Source: Acridotheres tristis | Lineage: Eukaryota; Chordata; Aves; Passeriformes; Sturnidae | Direction: 5' to 3' | DNA length: 64,000 nucleotides | Assembly (NCBI GenBank): GCA_037013685.1 | Contig: CM072894.1 | Coordinates: 5,644,841 to 5,708,840 of the forward strand | In this document: positions 48,101 through 60,036 of the stretch, piece after piece | Layout: the number at the start of each line of letters is the position of its first letter | Position numbering within the stretch: position 1 is the first letter of the stretch | The notes under the pieces: model-generated | Told to the model about the DNA's origin: nothing | Databases searched by the model: none | What the model saw: only the letters and a program-made list of their open reading frames with translations | Program-made: the position numbers and the translations under genes

Positions 48101-51100
48101 TTACTGTCCCATGGGGTATTTTTGAATGTTAAGTGAAAGCATCTGCAACTGATTATTTTGTCCTTATTAAGCTCAAACAGTCCAGAACTTTGAGTTTTTA
48201 AATGCGAGTTCATCTCTTACATCGTGTATTTGTGATGAAGTAATCGAATAAAAAGATTCAATATATTTTTAATAGCATAGACTTATCTCACTGATTGATA
48301 TTGATTACAGTCTGGGTTGAGATCTTCCTATGCCTGTACTGTTTTAATCTAGAGGTCTGGCTGGCAGTCTCATGAGTTCAGTTTACATGGAAGTATGTTA
48401 TCACCTCTTTTTTCATTTATTAGCCTGTCTAAGAGGAGCAGATATAGAGCTACACGAGAATGTATTTGGCCATTACATGTGGGACAGAAACAAATATTGG
48501 GAGATAAAGAGGAGGAGGCTGGTCTGACACTGAACCCTTGCAAGTCTTATATTTTCCAAGTGCTTCTAAATTGTGTGAACTTAGCAACTCCTGAGATGTT
48601 ATATTGCCTGAATTACATGAGCATGTGTAAATGGAAATTTAGAAGCCCTGCTCTCAGACTGGTATGGTGCATGATAACTAGTTTCCAAACAAGAGTTCAC
48701 CTTGAAAGCCACTTTCTATAAATAGCAATAGCTGTGCTGCCTCATTGTGTCTCACAATATCTGGCATACAGCAGGCACCCAAATTTACCTGGTTTTGTGA
48801 AGCAAGCCTTGGGCTGGCTTCATTCGAGACCCATAACTGGTGACTTCCAGATTTCTTTGTTCCTTGGTTTTAACTAGTATTTACTGGCTCTAATCTGAAC
48901 CTAGGAGAGCCTGATACAAAGCATTAAACCCAACATTTATTCATGTCATGGAGGTTGTATGACTGCATCTTCATATCTGTGTATATGGAAACTTGAGTTT
49001 TCACTAATGCTACAATTTTGTAAATGTAACAGACCTGCATTTAGGAAACAGCCTGCTTTTTTTTCCCCTCCTAATGGCCAATTGCATAAATAAGTCAGTA
49101 GTAATGTCCTTGACCATTTAATTTCTCTTTACCGTTCTAAATGATACTCATCTGATGTAAAAACAAACCTGAAGATGGGTTTTCCACCTGAGAGGCTGCA
49201 TATTGTGTGAAAAATGTGATACAGGGTTTTATTATACAGTGCTAATACATTTTAATAATATCTTGTCCTCTGTGCACCACTCTGTCTGTATAACATAAGT
49301 ATATATGTCTAGGAAGAAAAAGGCAAAAGTGATGGACCCAAGCAAACTGTAGGTTCAGGGAGACATTCACTGCTCTAGTATTAATAAGATATTAAACTAT
49401 TTCAGTTGACTGGGTAGAACTTGCAGTTAAAATAGTCCAGGTTAATAATATTTTTTTTTCTTTGAGTTAAATATAAAACAAATTTTCTTCAAAGTGGCTA
49501 CAAAGGAAAAAAAAGGTGAACAAAAAAACCCCACCAAATCTCTGGAGTGATAGTATAAAATAGATAGTGCTTTCTGACCTGCTGACCATTTGCAGCTTTA
49601 TTTTCTAGGGTATATTTATTATTACTAAAAAAAAAAAATCTGAAACAGATCAGCAAATAGTCCTGCAAACTCAGATAATCTGTACATCCGAAAGGTAGAA
49701 TTTTCCTATTTTACAGCCATCTTAAAGAGATTGTACCTGCAAACCCCACAGCTATATGCAATCAATTGATTGCTAAAAGTTATTATCCCCCTAGGATGCT
49801 TTCCTTTTCATATGCGCTACAACATTAAATTTAAAAATTAGGCCTGCTGTGAAACTAACAACAGTCTTCAGCTGAAAAATGTCAATCCACTTCAAACAAT
49901 TTCAAGAAGATCCTATTTTGCCCTTCACTTACCAAAGGAAAAAAAAATAAAAATTAAGTCTGAAGGGGCTGTGTAGCAGATCCTCACTGGAGGCTAAATC
50001 CTGCCTGAGTGTGGTGATGAGGACCTTGAGCCTGGCCTTGCCCCTGTGCTGTTAGGCTGCACAAAACAGGGCAGCAGTGCCTGGGGGAAGGCTGGAAGGT
50101 GACACTGGGACACTCTGCAGCTCCTCTTGGGAAGGTGACAGGAGCTGAAGGACTTTGTGACGAGCACTCCCCGCTGAGCAGCTTCCTTTCCTCATCCTGG
50201 GATTCCTCATCCAGTGTGCATCTTCGGTGAGACTGAGCTGCTGGGATGTTTTCAGACCTTCTGCCAGCCAAAACACAAATCGTGTGCTGTGTGTGAGAAA
50301 AGCCTTAGTAACTCTTACAGGTGAGGGGATATCAGCACCTGTGCCCAGTGCTCTCCAAACTCACTGTCTCAGTGAAGCTGGAAACACTCAGGCTGCCTTA
50401 GAGGTACAGCTCTACAATAGGGTGAAAAAACAGAGACAGAAAACCTGATCTGGAATGTCTCAGGGCTGAAGGATATGTGTTGGAACAGCAGAATGGAAAA
50501 GGCAGCTTCGCTCTGGGAAATAATGAGGGATATTTGTGTGGGTGAATGGAAAATCAAAAGTTGTTGCTTCAAATTTTGCTGTACCTTCTCCCAAGTTAGC
50601 AGTGGTGCAATAGACAGCAAAAGAAAGCTCATGCTAAAAGCATTTAAACTTTCCATTTTGCAAAGCCTACTTGTACATGGTATTTTCTTTTCCTTGCAGT
50701 GTTGTGCCAGTTCTGATTTTGTCCCCTTCTGTATTTCACAGTCATTTCATGAATTGCCCTCATCCACTGCTTAGTCTCAATCGCAGTTGCCATTTTGGTA
50801 AGAGTTTCCAAATTGCTGTATCAGCTCTCGAGACACCGGACAATCTCTCGTCTGATTGAAAAAGGAATTGGAGCATTATTCACCACATTATTTAGGAAAA
50901 GAGGAGCTCCACAGCATGTGTTGAGGCAAATCTAACTCTGCCTCCTGCAGAAGCCACAGAGCTGCATTTTGTAAGACCATAATAGGTTGTTTATGCTCAT
51001 TAGCTTCAATATTTTGGGCCATTCAGAATAAATCCAAAATCGCTTGAGTTCAAAGTGGAACTGAGCTGCTGATGATTATTATTGTAATCTATAAGTCTTT

Positions 51101-52021
51101 GAATCAGATTTTCCTTACGTTTGGAAGTGTGACTTCTGTTTGCTTCTCAGCAATACATGAAATTAGCCAAAATTAACTCAGAAATATGTCTAAAAGAAAA
51201 AAAAAGTCGTGTTGCGGGCAGCGGGTTTTATTAATCTCAATTAGCTTCAGCCATCTACGAACTGAGGAAGATTTCGGCACCATTTCATGTGCTCTCAGTG
51301 GAAAATGCAGCCCTCCCATTTTAGCCATGTCCAGTAAAAAGGGATCAATTCAGACCACTGCCACCTTCTAATTTTTTTATTAACTGCAGAGGAAGGCTCT
51401 GAAATATGAAGGATAAAAAACTTGCTTGGTTTTGGCTGAAAACCCTCACGTAGAAACTTTCTAATCAGACAGCATTTACCTAGAGGGGTATAAAAGTTTT
51501 CAGTAACTGTGAAAGTCGAATGTGTTGGCAGTGGCAACTTTGCCAAACAGAAAACTGGTTTAGAAAGCAGCACACATGCATGATTCAAAACAACAACTCG
51601 ATATTTGCAGGCTGTCAGGCTCCAGCAGTAGAGGGGGAAGCTGGCTTCATTGGAAATGAGCTTCTGACAAGGTTTGTCATCTTTCCTGCTGACTGCCACT
51701 CCTAATTTCCACACTGAACTGTGTTCAATCAGACCATATAGCAAGTACATGGAAGTGTAATAGCTAAATCCTGTGAGAGTTTTTGCATGGGGGCAGTGAA
51801 GGAGGAGAGGTTTAAATAGCAGCACTGTGGAAAAGGAAGATGCGAGGCAAAGTTCACTATGAATATGGAAGAAACAGCTTGATTGAAAATCATTTTTCAA
51901 AAGAAAACATTACAAAAGTTAAGTATATTTGGAAATCATAACAATAAATTCCTTTTTTTAGAGCGAGCAGGTAAAATTTTGCTGACAATTTGTATTTAAA
52001 AGTTTGTTGGGTTTTTCCCTC
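45118..52021. other. Long unassigned stretch, no gene seen
   Basis: About 6.9 kb with no recognised gene or transposon. The longest open frame in the window is here, on the minus strand at 51295-51900 (201 codons). It is rich in cysteine, phenylalanine and leucine but shows no domain, signal or splice context that I can support. The part 50980-51330 retains seven or so CpGs and many ATTA motifs and may be a conserved non-coding element. Confidence 0.5.
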
Positions 52022-52038
52022 TTTTTTTTTTTTTTTTT
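52022..52038 (+). repeat. Poly(T) tract, 17 bases
   Basis: An uninterrupted T run on the plus strand, preceded by another T-rich stretch. No retroposon body was identified. Confidence 0.95.
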
Positions 52039-55000
52039 CCTCCATGCTAAGCTTATGATATATGGTGTGTGGTACAGTGCAGTTGTGTCAATGCTGAAGT
52101 GAATGTTAGCCCATTTTCATACTGATTTCTTACTTTGAATGATCAGTCTCAGCTTGGCATTTAACTGGAATTCAATTTTATTAATTTATTATTAATAACA
52201 GTTGGTTCCAAAAGCCCAAAGAAATGAGAAATTGTTGGGTTTTTTTAACCAGCAGTGCAATATCAGCTGTGTTTGTGGAAGTTTGTGAAAGCTCATGTCT
52301 CTCTGGATTGGAGAAAGAATTCTGTGTGTCTTAGGAGCTCAATTACTGTCATATATTTCTTTCTGAGTCCCAGGTGATGCACACTATATTTGTATGAGAA
52401 AAGAAGGAAAGCTCTTCAGGCTGGCTGCAGCTCAGAGTTTTTTCTGATGATGTGTGAAAGACATCTGTCATGTCCTGTTACTCATTGCTCGTGGGTAATA
52501 GCAACAGTGCTTTGTATATGTGTAACTGTTTTGATTTAAACTTTCTCAAGTGCTTTATATAATGGATAAATACAAAAAACCTGTCAGGACTTCTGTGACA
52601 GCACAGAGTTCAGTCTCTGGCAATGGCCACGTGTTGAAGTCTAGCCTCTAATCCATTGCAGCTCAGTTGCTGCCCAAGCTGGTTCAAGACAATTTTGAAA
52701 CCTTTTTCTTTTATAGTAAGTTTTCTAATCTGCCCTCCAGCACTTTTAGCATCTGCAGCATCCTGTAGCAGTTTAACCAGGTTTAACCACAGCCTGGGTG
52801 AACTCCCTCTCTTTGTTTTTATTTTTTTGGTCCTAAACTGGTCTAGTGCTAATGTCATTAACTGGTGAGTGGCTCCTGTGTTAGGATAATGAGTAACTGC
52901 TCCCTGCCATTCATCCTCTCCACATTATTCATGTTTTTAAAAGAACTGCTCCCTGATTATAATTGCAATGGCTACACAGATACATGAGATTTACTGGACC
53001 TTAAAGCCTTGTTCCATTTCTGTAGTATAAATAATAATACACATTTTCTATCCAGGAAAGCCCTTAAGGCTGGATTTTCTTGATTTCAGCTGAGTAGTTT
53101 TCATTCTGCCTCTGCTGGGTAAGGTACTGTTTATGTGGGCACAAGTGGCAGGTAGAGTGGAAAGGAACAAGGTATACATGTGGCCTTCATGCTTGTACAG
53201 ACCTTCTCAAGAGCAGGAAATAAAGAGCTACAAATAATTTACAGTTGAAAAGGCAAAAGTAAGAACATATGCAATAAATAATAATTTTTAAGTGATGTTC
53301 CTTTCATGTGAAAATAGCAGAATTTAAGGTGTCTGCAAAATTTATTGAGTCCAGAACAGAAAGGAATCCTTCAAATACATCTGTATAGCCTGGAGGCCAA
53401 ATAGACTGTGCAGTTAAATAATGATTGGATTTCATAGCCTGTTTATTTACAGGGAATAAACAAGTGCATTTATGCAATGACTGTAATGAAAATCTTGAAT
53501 CTTATGAATTGGTGTTGGTTGGGTTTTTTGTTTGGTTTTGATTCAGTTTGTTTGTTTTGGGGTGTTTTTTCTTTATTTTTTTCACTTGGTGTATGTATGA
53601 TCTGCCATCCAGAGTTAGGGTGATTTTCTTTCTTTTTTTCTGTTTTAATAAACAGTTTCTCAAACTGTAAAGTAAGTCTTGTATTATGCAAAGAAATGAC
53701 TATTGAAAAGGAAAATGCACCCTTAGGTAGCATTCAGAAAAGCAATATAATAAGAAAAAGCATTTTTGCAATGCCATGAAGGCCAAGTCTCTCTATATGT
53801 TAATAATAAATGCCCCAATTTCCCAGGCATACTATTTTTATAATATAGTTTTCCTGCCTTAGGTTTTATCTAAATAAATTATGCTCGCTATATGCTAAAA
53901 TTTGAATGCTTTGGTAACATCATGATTGGATCTGTGATAATTTACAGCATGTCATAGCTTTTCTCTAAAGCATGAGAATTGGTTTATCTGTGGTTGTCTG
54001 TGCCCTAATGGAATTAGCATTGTTTTTTCCAAGGGTGTGCCCTTGTGACCTTCATACAGGGTGGAGTTTTGAGGAGCCAAAATGCTTCTCCTGAGCTTTG
54101 GAATACCTGGAGAAGGCTTGAAGGAGCTATACTGGTAACAAGAGACAGGAGTAGAGTTCTTTTGCTAATGTCCCAATCATTTTTTCCTACTGCACATGGG
54201 AATTAATGTATTAATATCAAAATAGAATAATTCTTGCTCAGGCTTTATTCTTTTTGTTTGCAGGGAAAATTTGGAATTCATGGCATAAAACCACCTATAA
54301 CACCACAGCACAGACCTTTTTGCAAGTCACCAGGAGTACATTTGAATTCATGAATGCAGGTTGCCTTTGGAGCTGCTTTTGTACTCTGCTTTTCCTTTAA
54401 TCCATCTGAGCATGGGTGATGTTTCCTGCCCTGATGTAGCATACTGTGTCCAGCTGGTTTTGTATGAAAAAGCCAAAAGTGTTAGTTGTGGTTTTCATTA
54501 TGTTTTCATAACTTCTACAATACCATGATTTAACATGATTTAAAACAAAAAAAGTACTGAAATCCTGGTGGTTCTTTCACAGTCCTTAACGAAGCTGTTG
54601 TCCTGGTTTAGGACAAATTTTGGGAGGAAAATCTGCTAGGAAAACAAGCATCATAAAGTCACCCTAGGACAGCTGTAGAAAATTACAAAAAATAACAAAG
54701 TAAATCCTGTAATAAGGAAAACAAGAAAGGTGTAAAAGACTTTGACTTTTTAAAAATGCCAATTTGTCTGGCAGTATCAGAAATAATGAAGGTGACATGA
54801 AAAGGTGCAGTGTTTCCAGTGGTGCAACTGGTGAGAAGTACAAAATCCTAGCAGGAATTGCTGATGTGATAAATGGTATTGGGTAGTGACCTGTTTTTAG
54901 CTGTGTGTTTATGATGTTTCTCCTCCTCATCTGTCTTGCCTGGTTTGTCATATTCAAAATTGATAACTGATCCCTTCCTGAACTCCTGCTTTCCCCAGCC

Positions 55001-55599
55001 ACTCAATTCACTGAGGTTGTTCTGTCTTTATCCTGAATCATTCATTTCAGAAAATCCACTGTAGAACTGGAAGAAGGGCAAAGGGATGTAGCACCCACCT
55101 GGCCTTCTGTCCTGTCCAAAAGAGATATTTTTGACATGAACTGTTGCCCAGAACAGTATTGTAAAATATGGGATTTGAGATGCAATGTAAGGCCAGTCCC
55201 TGGTGGAAGGAAGTTTACTGCTTAAGAGGGGCTGGTCTTTCAGAAGACAAAATTTAGCCAAGGAAGCAGTGAAAAGAACATATGCAAAGGGAGAAAAAAC
55301 ATTAATTTAGCACAAAAACAAGATCCTGGAAAACGACATTAATCAATACATCAAAGAAGATGAAAAGAAGGAATGCTTTGTCTTTGTGCAAATGTTAAGT
55401 GCCTGCAATAAATAAAAAGTAATGAAATCCCTAATTTATAATACATTTGAACAGGTTGCTAATAATCTAGCCTAATGGGAAAATTCAAATGATTGAAAGG
55501 CTGAAAACATATTTAAATCTGGAAGGATTCACAGCTCCACTTTCTGATAGGTAATGTGTAAAATGGGGATCTAACTCACCACGTGCAGAAGGTCACTAG
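52039..55599. other. Unassigned DNA, no gene seen
   Basis: No gene was recognised. A T/G-rich low-complexity stretch lies at about 53511-53590. A short stretch near 54595-54640 looks vaguely like the edge of an avian LTR, but I could not support a full element. The sequence just before 55600 may still belong to the ancient LINE that follows, but I see no motif in it. Confidence 0.5.
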
Positions 55600-55749
55600 C
55601 AGAGAGCAGCAGGGCCAGTTCCTCCTGCAATGTGCAAGAAGAAAAATCACTATTATGAGAGACTTCCATTTGTATGATGTTACTGGAATCATGCTGCCTT
55701 GTAGCAGTATTGTTTGTGTTTATTTTTTTTAAAAAATTGAAAATACATC

Positions 55750-55780
55750 CATATATCCATATATATATATGATGTATATA
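55750..55780 (+). repeat. AT microsatellite
   Basis: A run of ATATATCC / ATATATATATAT units within the span of the ancient LINE, probably a later expansion. Confidence 0.85.
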
Positions 55781-56187
55781 AATGTAAATTATTAACTCCT
55801 TTTATGAAGCTGGGTTTTTAGAGAGTTCTGTGTTAGGCCTCATTGTCACAGACACAGACAAAATTAGTGGTGGTTGAAGTACCAAAGGGAGTAATTAACC
55901 AAAGTACAAAAGAGCCTGAGTTAGCTGAATTGTGAGCTGCAAGAATGACTTTAGAAAATCTGTGTGTGGCAGACATGTCCGTGTGCTCAGGGCACTGAAG
56001 GGGCTGGATTTGAGAATAATTGGGACAAATTATTGGCAATAATTTGTTGTTCAAAAAGAGAACTCACAGAAATCAAGGAATAAAAACAAAACACAAAGAC
56101 ACAAAAAGCCAAGGGTTAATTGATGTTAATAAGTATGAACCAGAATCTAGGGAGTGTAGAAAGCTACTGAGGAATGTGTGTGTAAAC

Positions 56188-56209
56188 ATACACATACACG
56201 TATGTGTAT
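56188..56209. repeat. Perfect 10-bp inverted repeat in CA/TG microsatellite
   Basis: ATACACATAC and GTATGTGTAT are exact reverse complements separated by AC. They lie within a CA/TG/TA-rich simple-sequence stretch (about 56174-56266). Confidence 0.9.
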
Positions 56210-57022
56210 CTATAATACACATGTATATGCATGATCTACATCAAATATATTGTATATGTATATAAATTTACCTCTAAAAAAATCAATGGTGAGGTAGGAT
56301 CTAAACTATTCTCTTTTCATTTCTACTAGAATTCTATATAAAGATAATATATAAATATATATAGATAAAGCTAATTAATTGTAACTTTAAAGTATGATTA
56401 CTTAATTAGTAATGAAAGTGGAAAGTGTTTAAATGATGCCATAGGAATGAAAAATAGAAGAGTTTGAAAAAGATAATGCAGAAATGTCAGAAATTCTGGG
56501 TAAGTATTGATGTTCTGTATTTGGAAAAGGCAGCAGAAGAGCATGACAAGGTCTCATTACAATTGTAACTAAGGATTCTTAATAATAGTAATGCTGGGCA
56601 TTTTGCAATCAACAGGTTTGAATTGAGAGTTTCTGAGAGTTAGAAAAATCTGTTTGAAGCATTCTTGAGTCGCTGCTGTTGATTTTTTTTTTTTCTTTTT
56701 GTGGAGTGTTGGGGAAGTTCCAGACGATGGGAAGAAATCTAATGTTGTGCCAATAAAAGGTTAAATGGGAAGACTCAGATAATTGCAAGTCTGTCAGCCT
56801 GACATTGATCTCAAGAATTGTTTCCAAAGGACTCAATTAATAAAAATTAATAAAGAATTAAACAAGGGAAATATAGTTATTGCTAATCAGCCTGGGTTTA
56901 TGGAAAACAGAGCTTGTCAAATTAGCTTGGTATCATTTTTATGGTATTACAAATTTGGCTGATGAAATGAAGTTCTGTGGGGCACTGACCGGGTACAAAG
57001 TATTGATGAAAAACTAAAATCC

Positions 57023-59935
57023 CTGTGCTTATTTAGCAGTGCAGGAGGAAAATGGGAAAATTCAGAGCACAGGATTTAGTTTTTTGTGTGAAGGACGATG
57101 CCACTTGGAAACAGACTTGAGTTTATTTTCTGTTGGGCAAGAGCCTGCACTTAGCACACAGCTCTGTGTGCCTGGAGCATGATGTATCCCACTGTTCTCC
57201 TCAAAGGAATGAGCACAATCAATTACTGGTAAAAGCCATTCTGGATCAGATGGTGAACTGTGAGCAGGGTGTTTGTCTGATAGCAAGACTGCAGTAGAAA
57301 GAGGGGCTGAAAACGTAGGTGAAGACTGAAGGGGTGTAAGGATGGTAGGTGACAACAAAATCATCTTTTTATTCTTTTCTCATTTTGTGTTTCTCTTCGA
57401 TTGACCCGCTGGGTCCCTTTGTTGATTTCTTTGAGGCTGCCAGTTAATGGTCAGCACCCAGTACAGTGCTCTGTGGCACTTCCCAGAAATGGGAATTGTG
57501 ATGAAATAATTCTCTTCTCACAGCCTCTACTGTCAGAAAACAAACTACAGGAAGGCTAAAAGAGAACTATTTAGTTAGCCTGTAGGGAGGTAAAATTTAG
57601 CAACCTTTTTTACTGAGTTCTGCTACAATTTTTTCAATCTCTTCTTAGATAAATGACTGGCTTTGCTTCCCAAGAGCTGGTTCATTAAAAGTAGATCAGA
57701 TACTTTCTTGTATATTGGTTGTTTGTTAGACCTTCCTGGAAACGTGAATTTCTGTTCTTATGAGAATTCAGATCTTGAAGATAGACCAGAGAACAGAAGG
57801 AAACATTCCAGATTTCTATCAGCTGTGATTGATGAAGAGCTGCTGAGCAAAGCTACAAGAAATTTCCATACGTTCTTCTTGCCCACAGGTTTGATGGCAA
57901 GTCCAGCTGCATTCCTGGAGAGCTTTCATAGGAGTGAGGTGAGGTTCTCCATTAGACAAATCACCTGAAGACCACTTCAGACAGCTCATTTCTCATCCTG
58001 ATGTCAATTGGGTTTTATTAATGCCTCATGCAGAAGTGGAGAACACAGGAATTTTTGAAGCTGGGTCAGCTCTTAATGAGCTGTAAATAGGGCTTATCTA
58101 AACACACTGTAGCTGCTTGAATCATGAATTTTGAATAATTGACTTCATGTTTCTTTTAGGTTATCTTTTTTTTTTCATTTATGATCTATTGACATGCAAA
58201 TTCTTAAGTCTAAGTAAATAAATATTACATAGTATAATTCATCTAGGGGAAATCATTAGTCCTGAAGTCAGTATTTTATCCAGAGACAACATTCTGTGGG
58301 CATACACATTTGTAAAAAAGTCATCCGTGGAAAAGATCTGGATATCCCTGTGGAGATTCATGATGATTAAAACAGTTTTTTATAACCTCATGAATTTCTT
58401 TCAGAACAAATGAACTAAAGAACTACAGAAAGGTGATAGACTTCTATAAAAACATGGTAATTCTCTAGTTAAGATGAAGAGAAATACATTAGATTTTAAA
58501 TTTCTGCAAATTTTAACATTTAGGTACTGCAGGAATTACTGTGAGAGCTCCAGGGCCAACTTTAAATGTGTGGCTTGATACCAGTGCTCCTTTATGTAGC
58601 TATATTAATTACATTTTTAGTCCTGATTTCTCTAAAAGGCTTTTGCTAGCAGATTTTGAATCCTTTTTAAAAAGGTGTGCAAGGTGAGAAAGGCCAGAAA
58701 GTAATTTTGGATGTGAAAAGATTTTAGTGTAATTTTTAATGAAAGGCAGGAGGTTCAGAGGAGTCTGTTCCTTTGCCCATAAATGATGAGGGCTCCTGCT
58801 CTCCCCACCAAGTTACAGCAGTTAGAGCTTTTGTAAAATTGTCCAGATGCAGCAATGAGTGAGCAGTCATTGAAACTGAAGGACATGGCAGCTAAAACTG
58901 AGAGCTGAAGTCATGGGTAATTCAGGATGACAGAATACCAGAATACCACTGAGGCCAGGAGCATGATTAAAGAAAAATCAGAGTGTCTGCCTTTAGATCT
59001 GCAATTACAGGAGATGAAATGTGAAAATGGGAGTAACACTCCCCACCCCCAATTTCTTTAAATAAATTTAAAAGCACAAAACTGTAGATAGGAGGAAAAA
59101 GAAATTTTCTTAGAAAATGGTTATTTTTCCACCATCTTTCATGAAATGGTTTTAATGACCTGGAAAGGATCTTTTAGTATTGGTGACAAGATGTTAAATG
59201 AGAGGTATCCTTGGTCTGTCCCTTAACTTATTTGGGAGATAAGTAGAGAATTTTCAGTCAATGTGTAAAACACACAGAATTTGCAATTACAACCAAGAAA
59301 AATTTGCATTTAACTTTGCAGTTTATGGTAATAAACTTGTTAATGCCAATGTAGATTATTGACTTGTAAAGTAGATAAAATATATGTGCAGCTTTTAGAG
59401 TGCTACTAAAAACTTGGTCATGCAAAAGAAAAAAAATACTGTGAATGCAAAGACAGTTTAAAAATTCCAGGTTTTATGTAACTGTAGTACCAGGTTCATC
59501 TGGTCAAACTCAGGTGCAATCCTAAATGTAATGCATATTTTTCTGGGTTTCACATATGGAAAATTTTGCAGCCCAATAGGGAGATAATTTTACAAGAAAA
59601 TATGAATAAAAATAGCATATAGTTTTTCCAAAAATTGTTTCCAAAAATAAATATATTAGTGGTATTGGGATGTTCATGCAAAGAAAGGCATCAGCTTTTG
59701 TCAAAACAGTGTAATATTCTAAGTTGATTTCATGATGGCTATAATCAGCAGTAAATTATAATCATGCTAAATGATCAGGTTTAGTGTGTGTAAGTGCAAC
59801 ATAGAGCAAAAGATATTGCAGGTGTTTGCAAAGTGAATAAAGTACTCTGATAGATTAAAAATTCAATGCTCGAAGTTTGAAGTGTAATTTTTTTCCTCTC
59901 TCTTTTATTTTAGTACTTTTTAATAGCTGTCTCGA
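57023..59935. other. Unassigned DNA, no gene seen
   Basis: Downstream of the RT remnant I could not follow further LINE motifs. A plus-strand open frame of 101 codons (57663-57968) has no recognised domain. No gene was identified. Confidence 0.5.
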
Positions 59936-59958
59936 TTTTTTTTTTTTTTTTTTTTTTT
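59936..59958 (+). repeat. Poly(T) tract, 23 bases
   Basis: An uninterrupted T23 run. No associated retroposon body was recognised. Confidence 0.95.
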
Positions 59959-60017
59959 GAAGGAGACAAACCTGGCATTATAATTTGGGGCTCTGTTTCA
60001 GCAGAGTGTAGTGATTA

Positions 60018-60036
60018 TGTGTGTGTGTGTGTGTGT
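60018..60036 (+). repeat. (TG)n microsatellite
   Basis: Nine and a half uninterrupted TG units, a typical dinucleotide microsatellite. Confidence 0.95.

Larger units (their letters stand above)
55600..57022 (+). repeat. Ancient CR1-type LINE ORF2 (endonuclease and RT remnants)
   Basis: A strongly decayed non-LTR retrotransposon ORF2 on the plus strand. At about 55649-55694 the frame reads ITIIMRDFHLYDV, matching the CR1/L3 endonuclease motif IMGDFN-x-PDI with G to R, N to H and P to Y changes. At about 56735-56820, after one frame change, it reads SNVVPI and then EDSDNCKSVSLTLI, matching the reverse-transcriptase start (xxVVPIFKKG...EDPxNYRPVSLT). At 56852-56935 it reads KELNKGNIVIANQPGFMENR and then ACQISLVSF, the NQHGF block. 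At 56972-57020 a degraded F-C-x-A-(F/L) motif A region follows a deletion. The endonuclease-to-RT spacing (about 1.1 kb) suits one element. Stops and frameshifts make it a fossil. The boundaries are not resolved. Confidence 0.75.

Noticed and set aside
51295..51900. The longest open frame in the window (minus, 201 codons) as a gene
   Set aside because: No domain, signal peptide, codon bias or splice context could be recognised, and a 200-codon frame is possible by chance in 64 kb on six frames. Conservation data would be needed to revive it.
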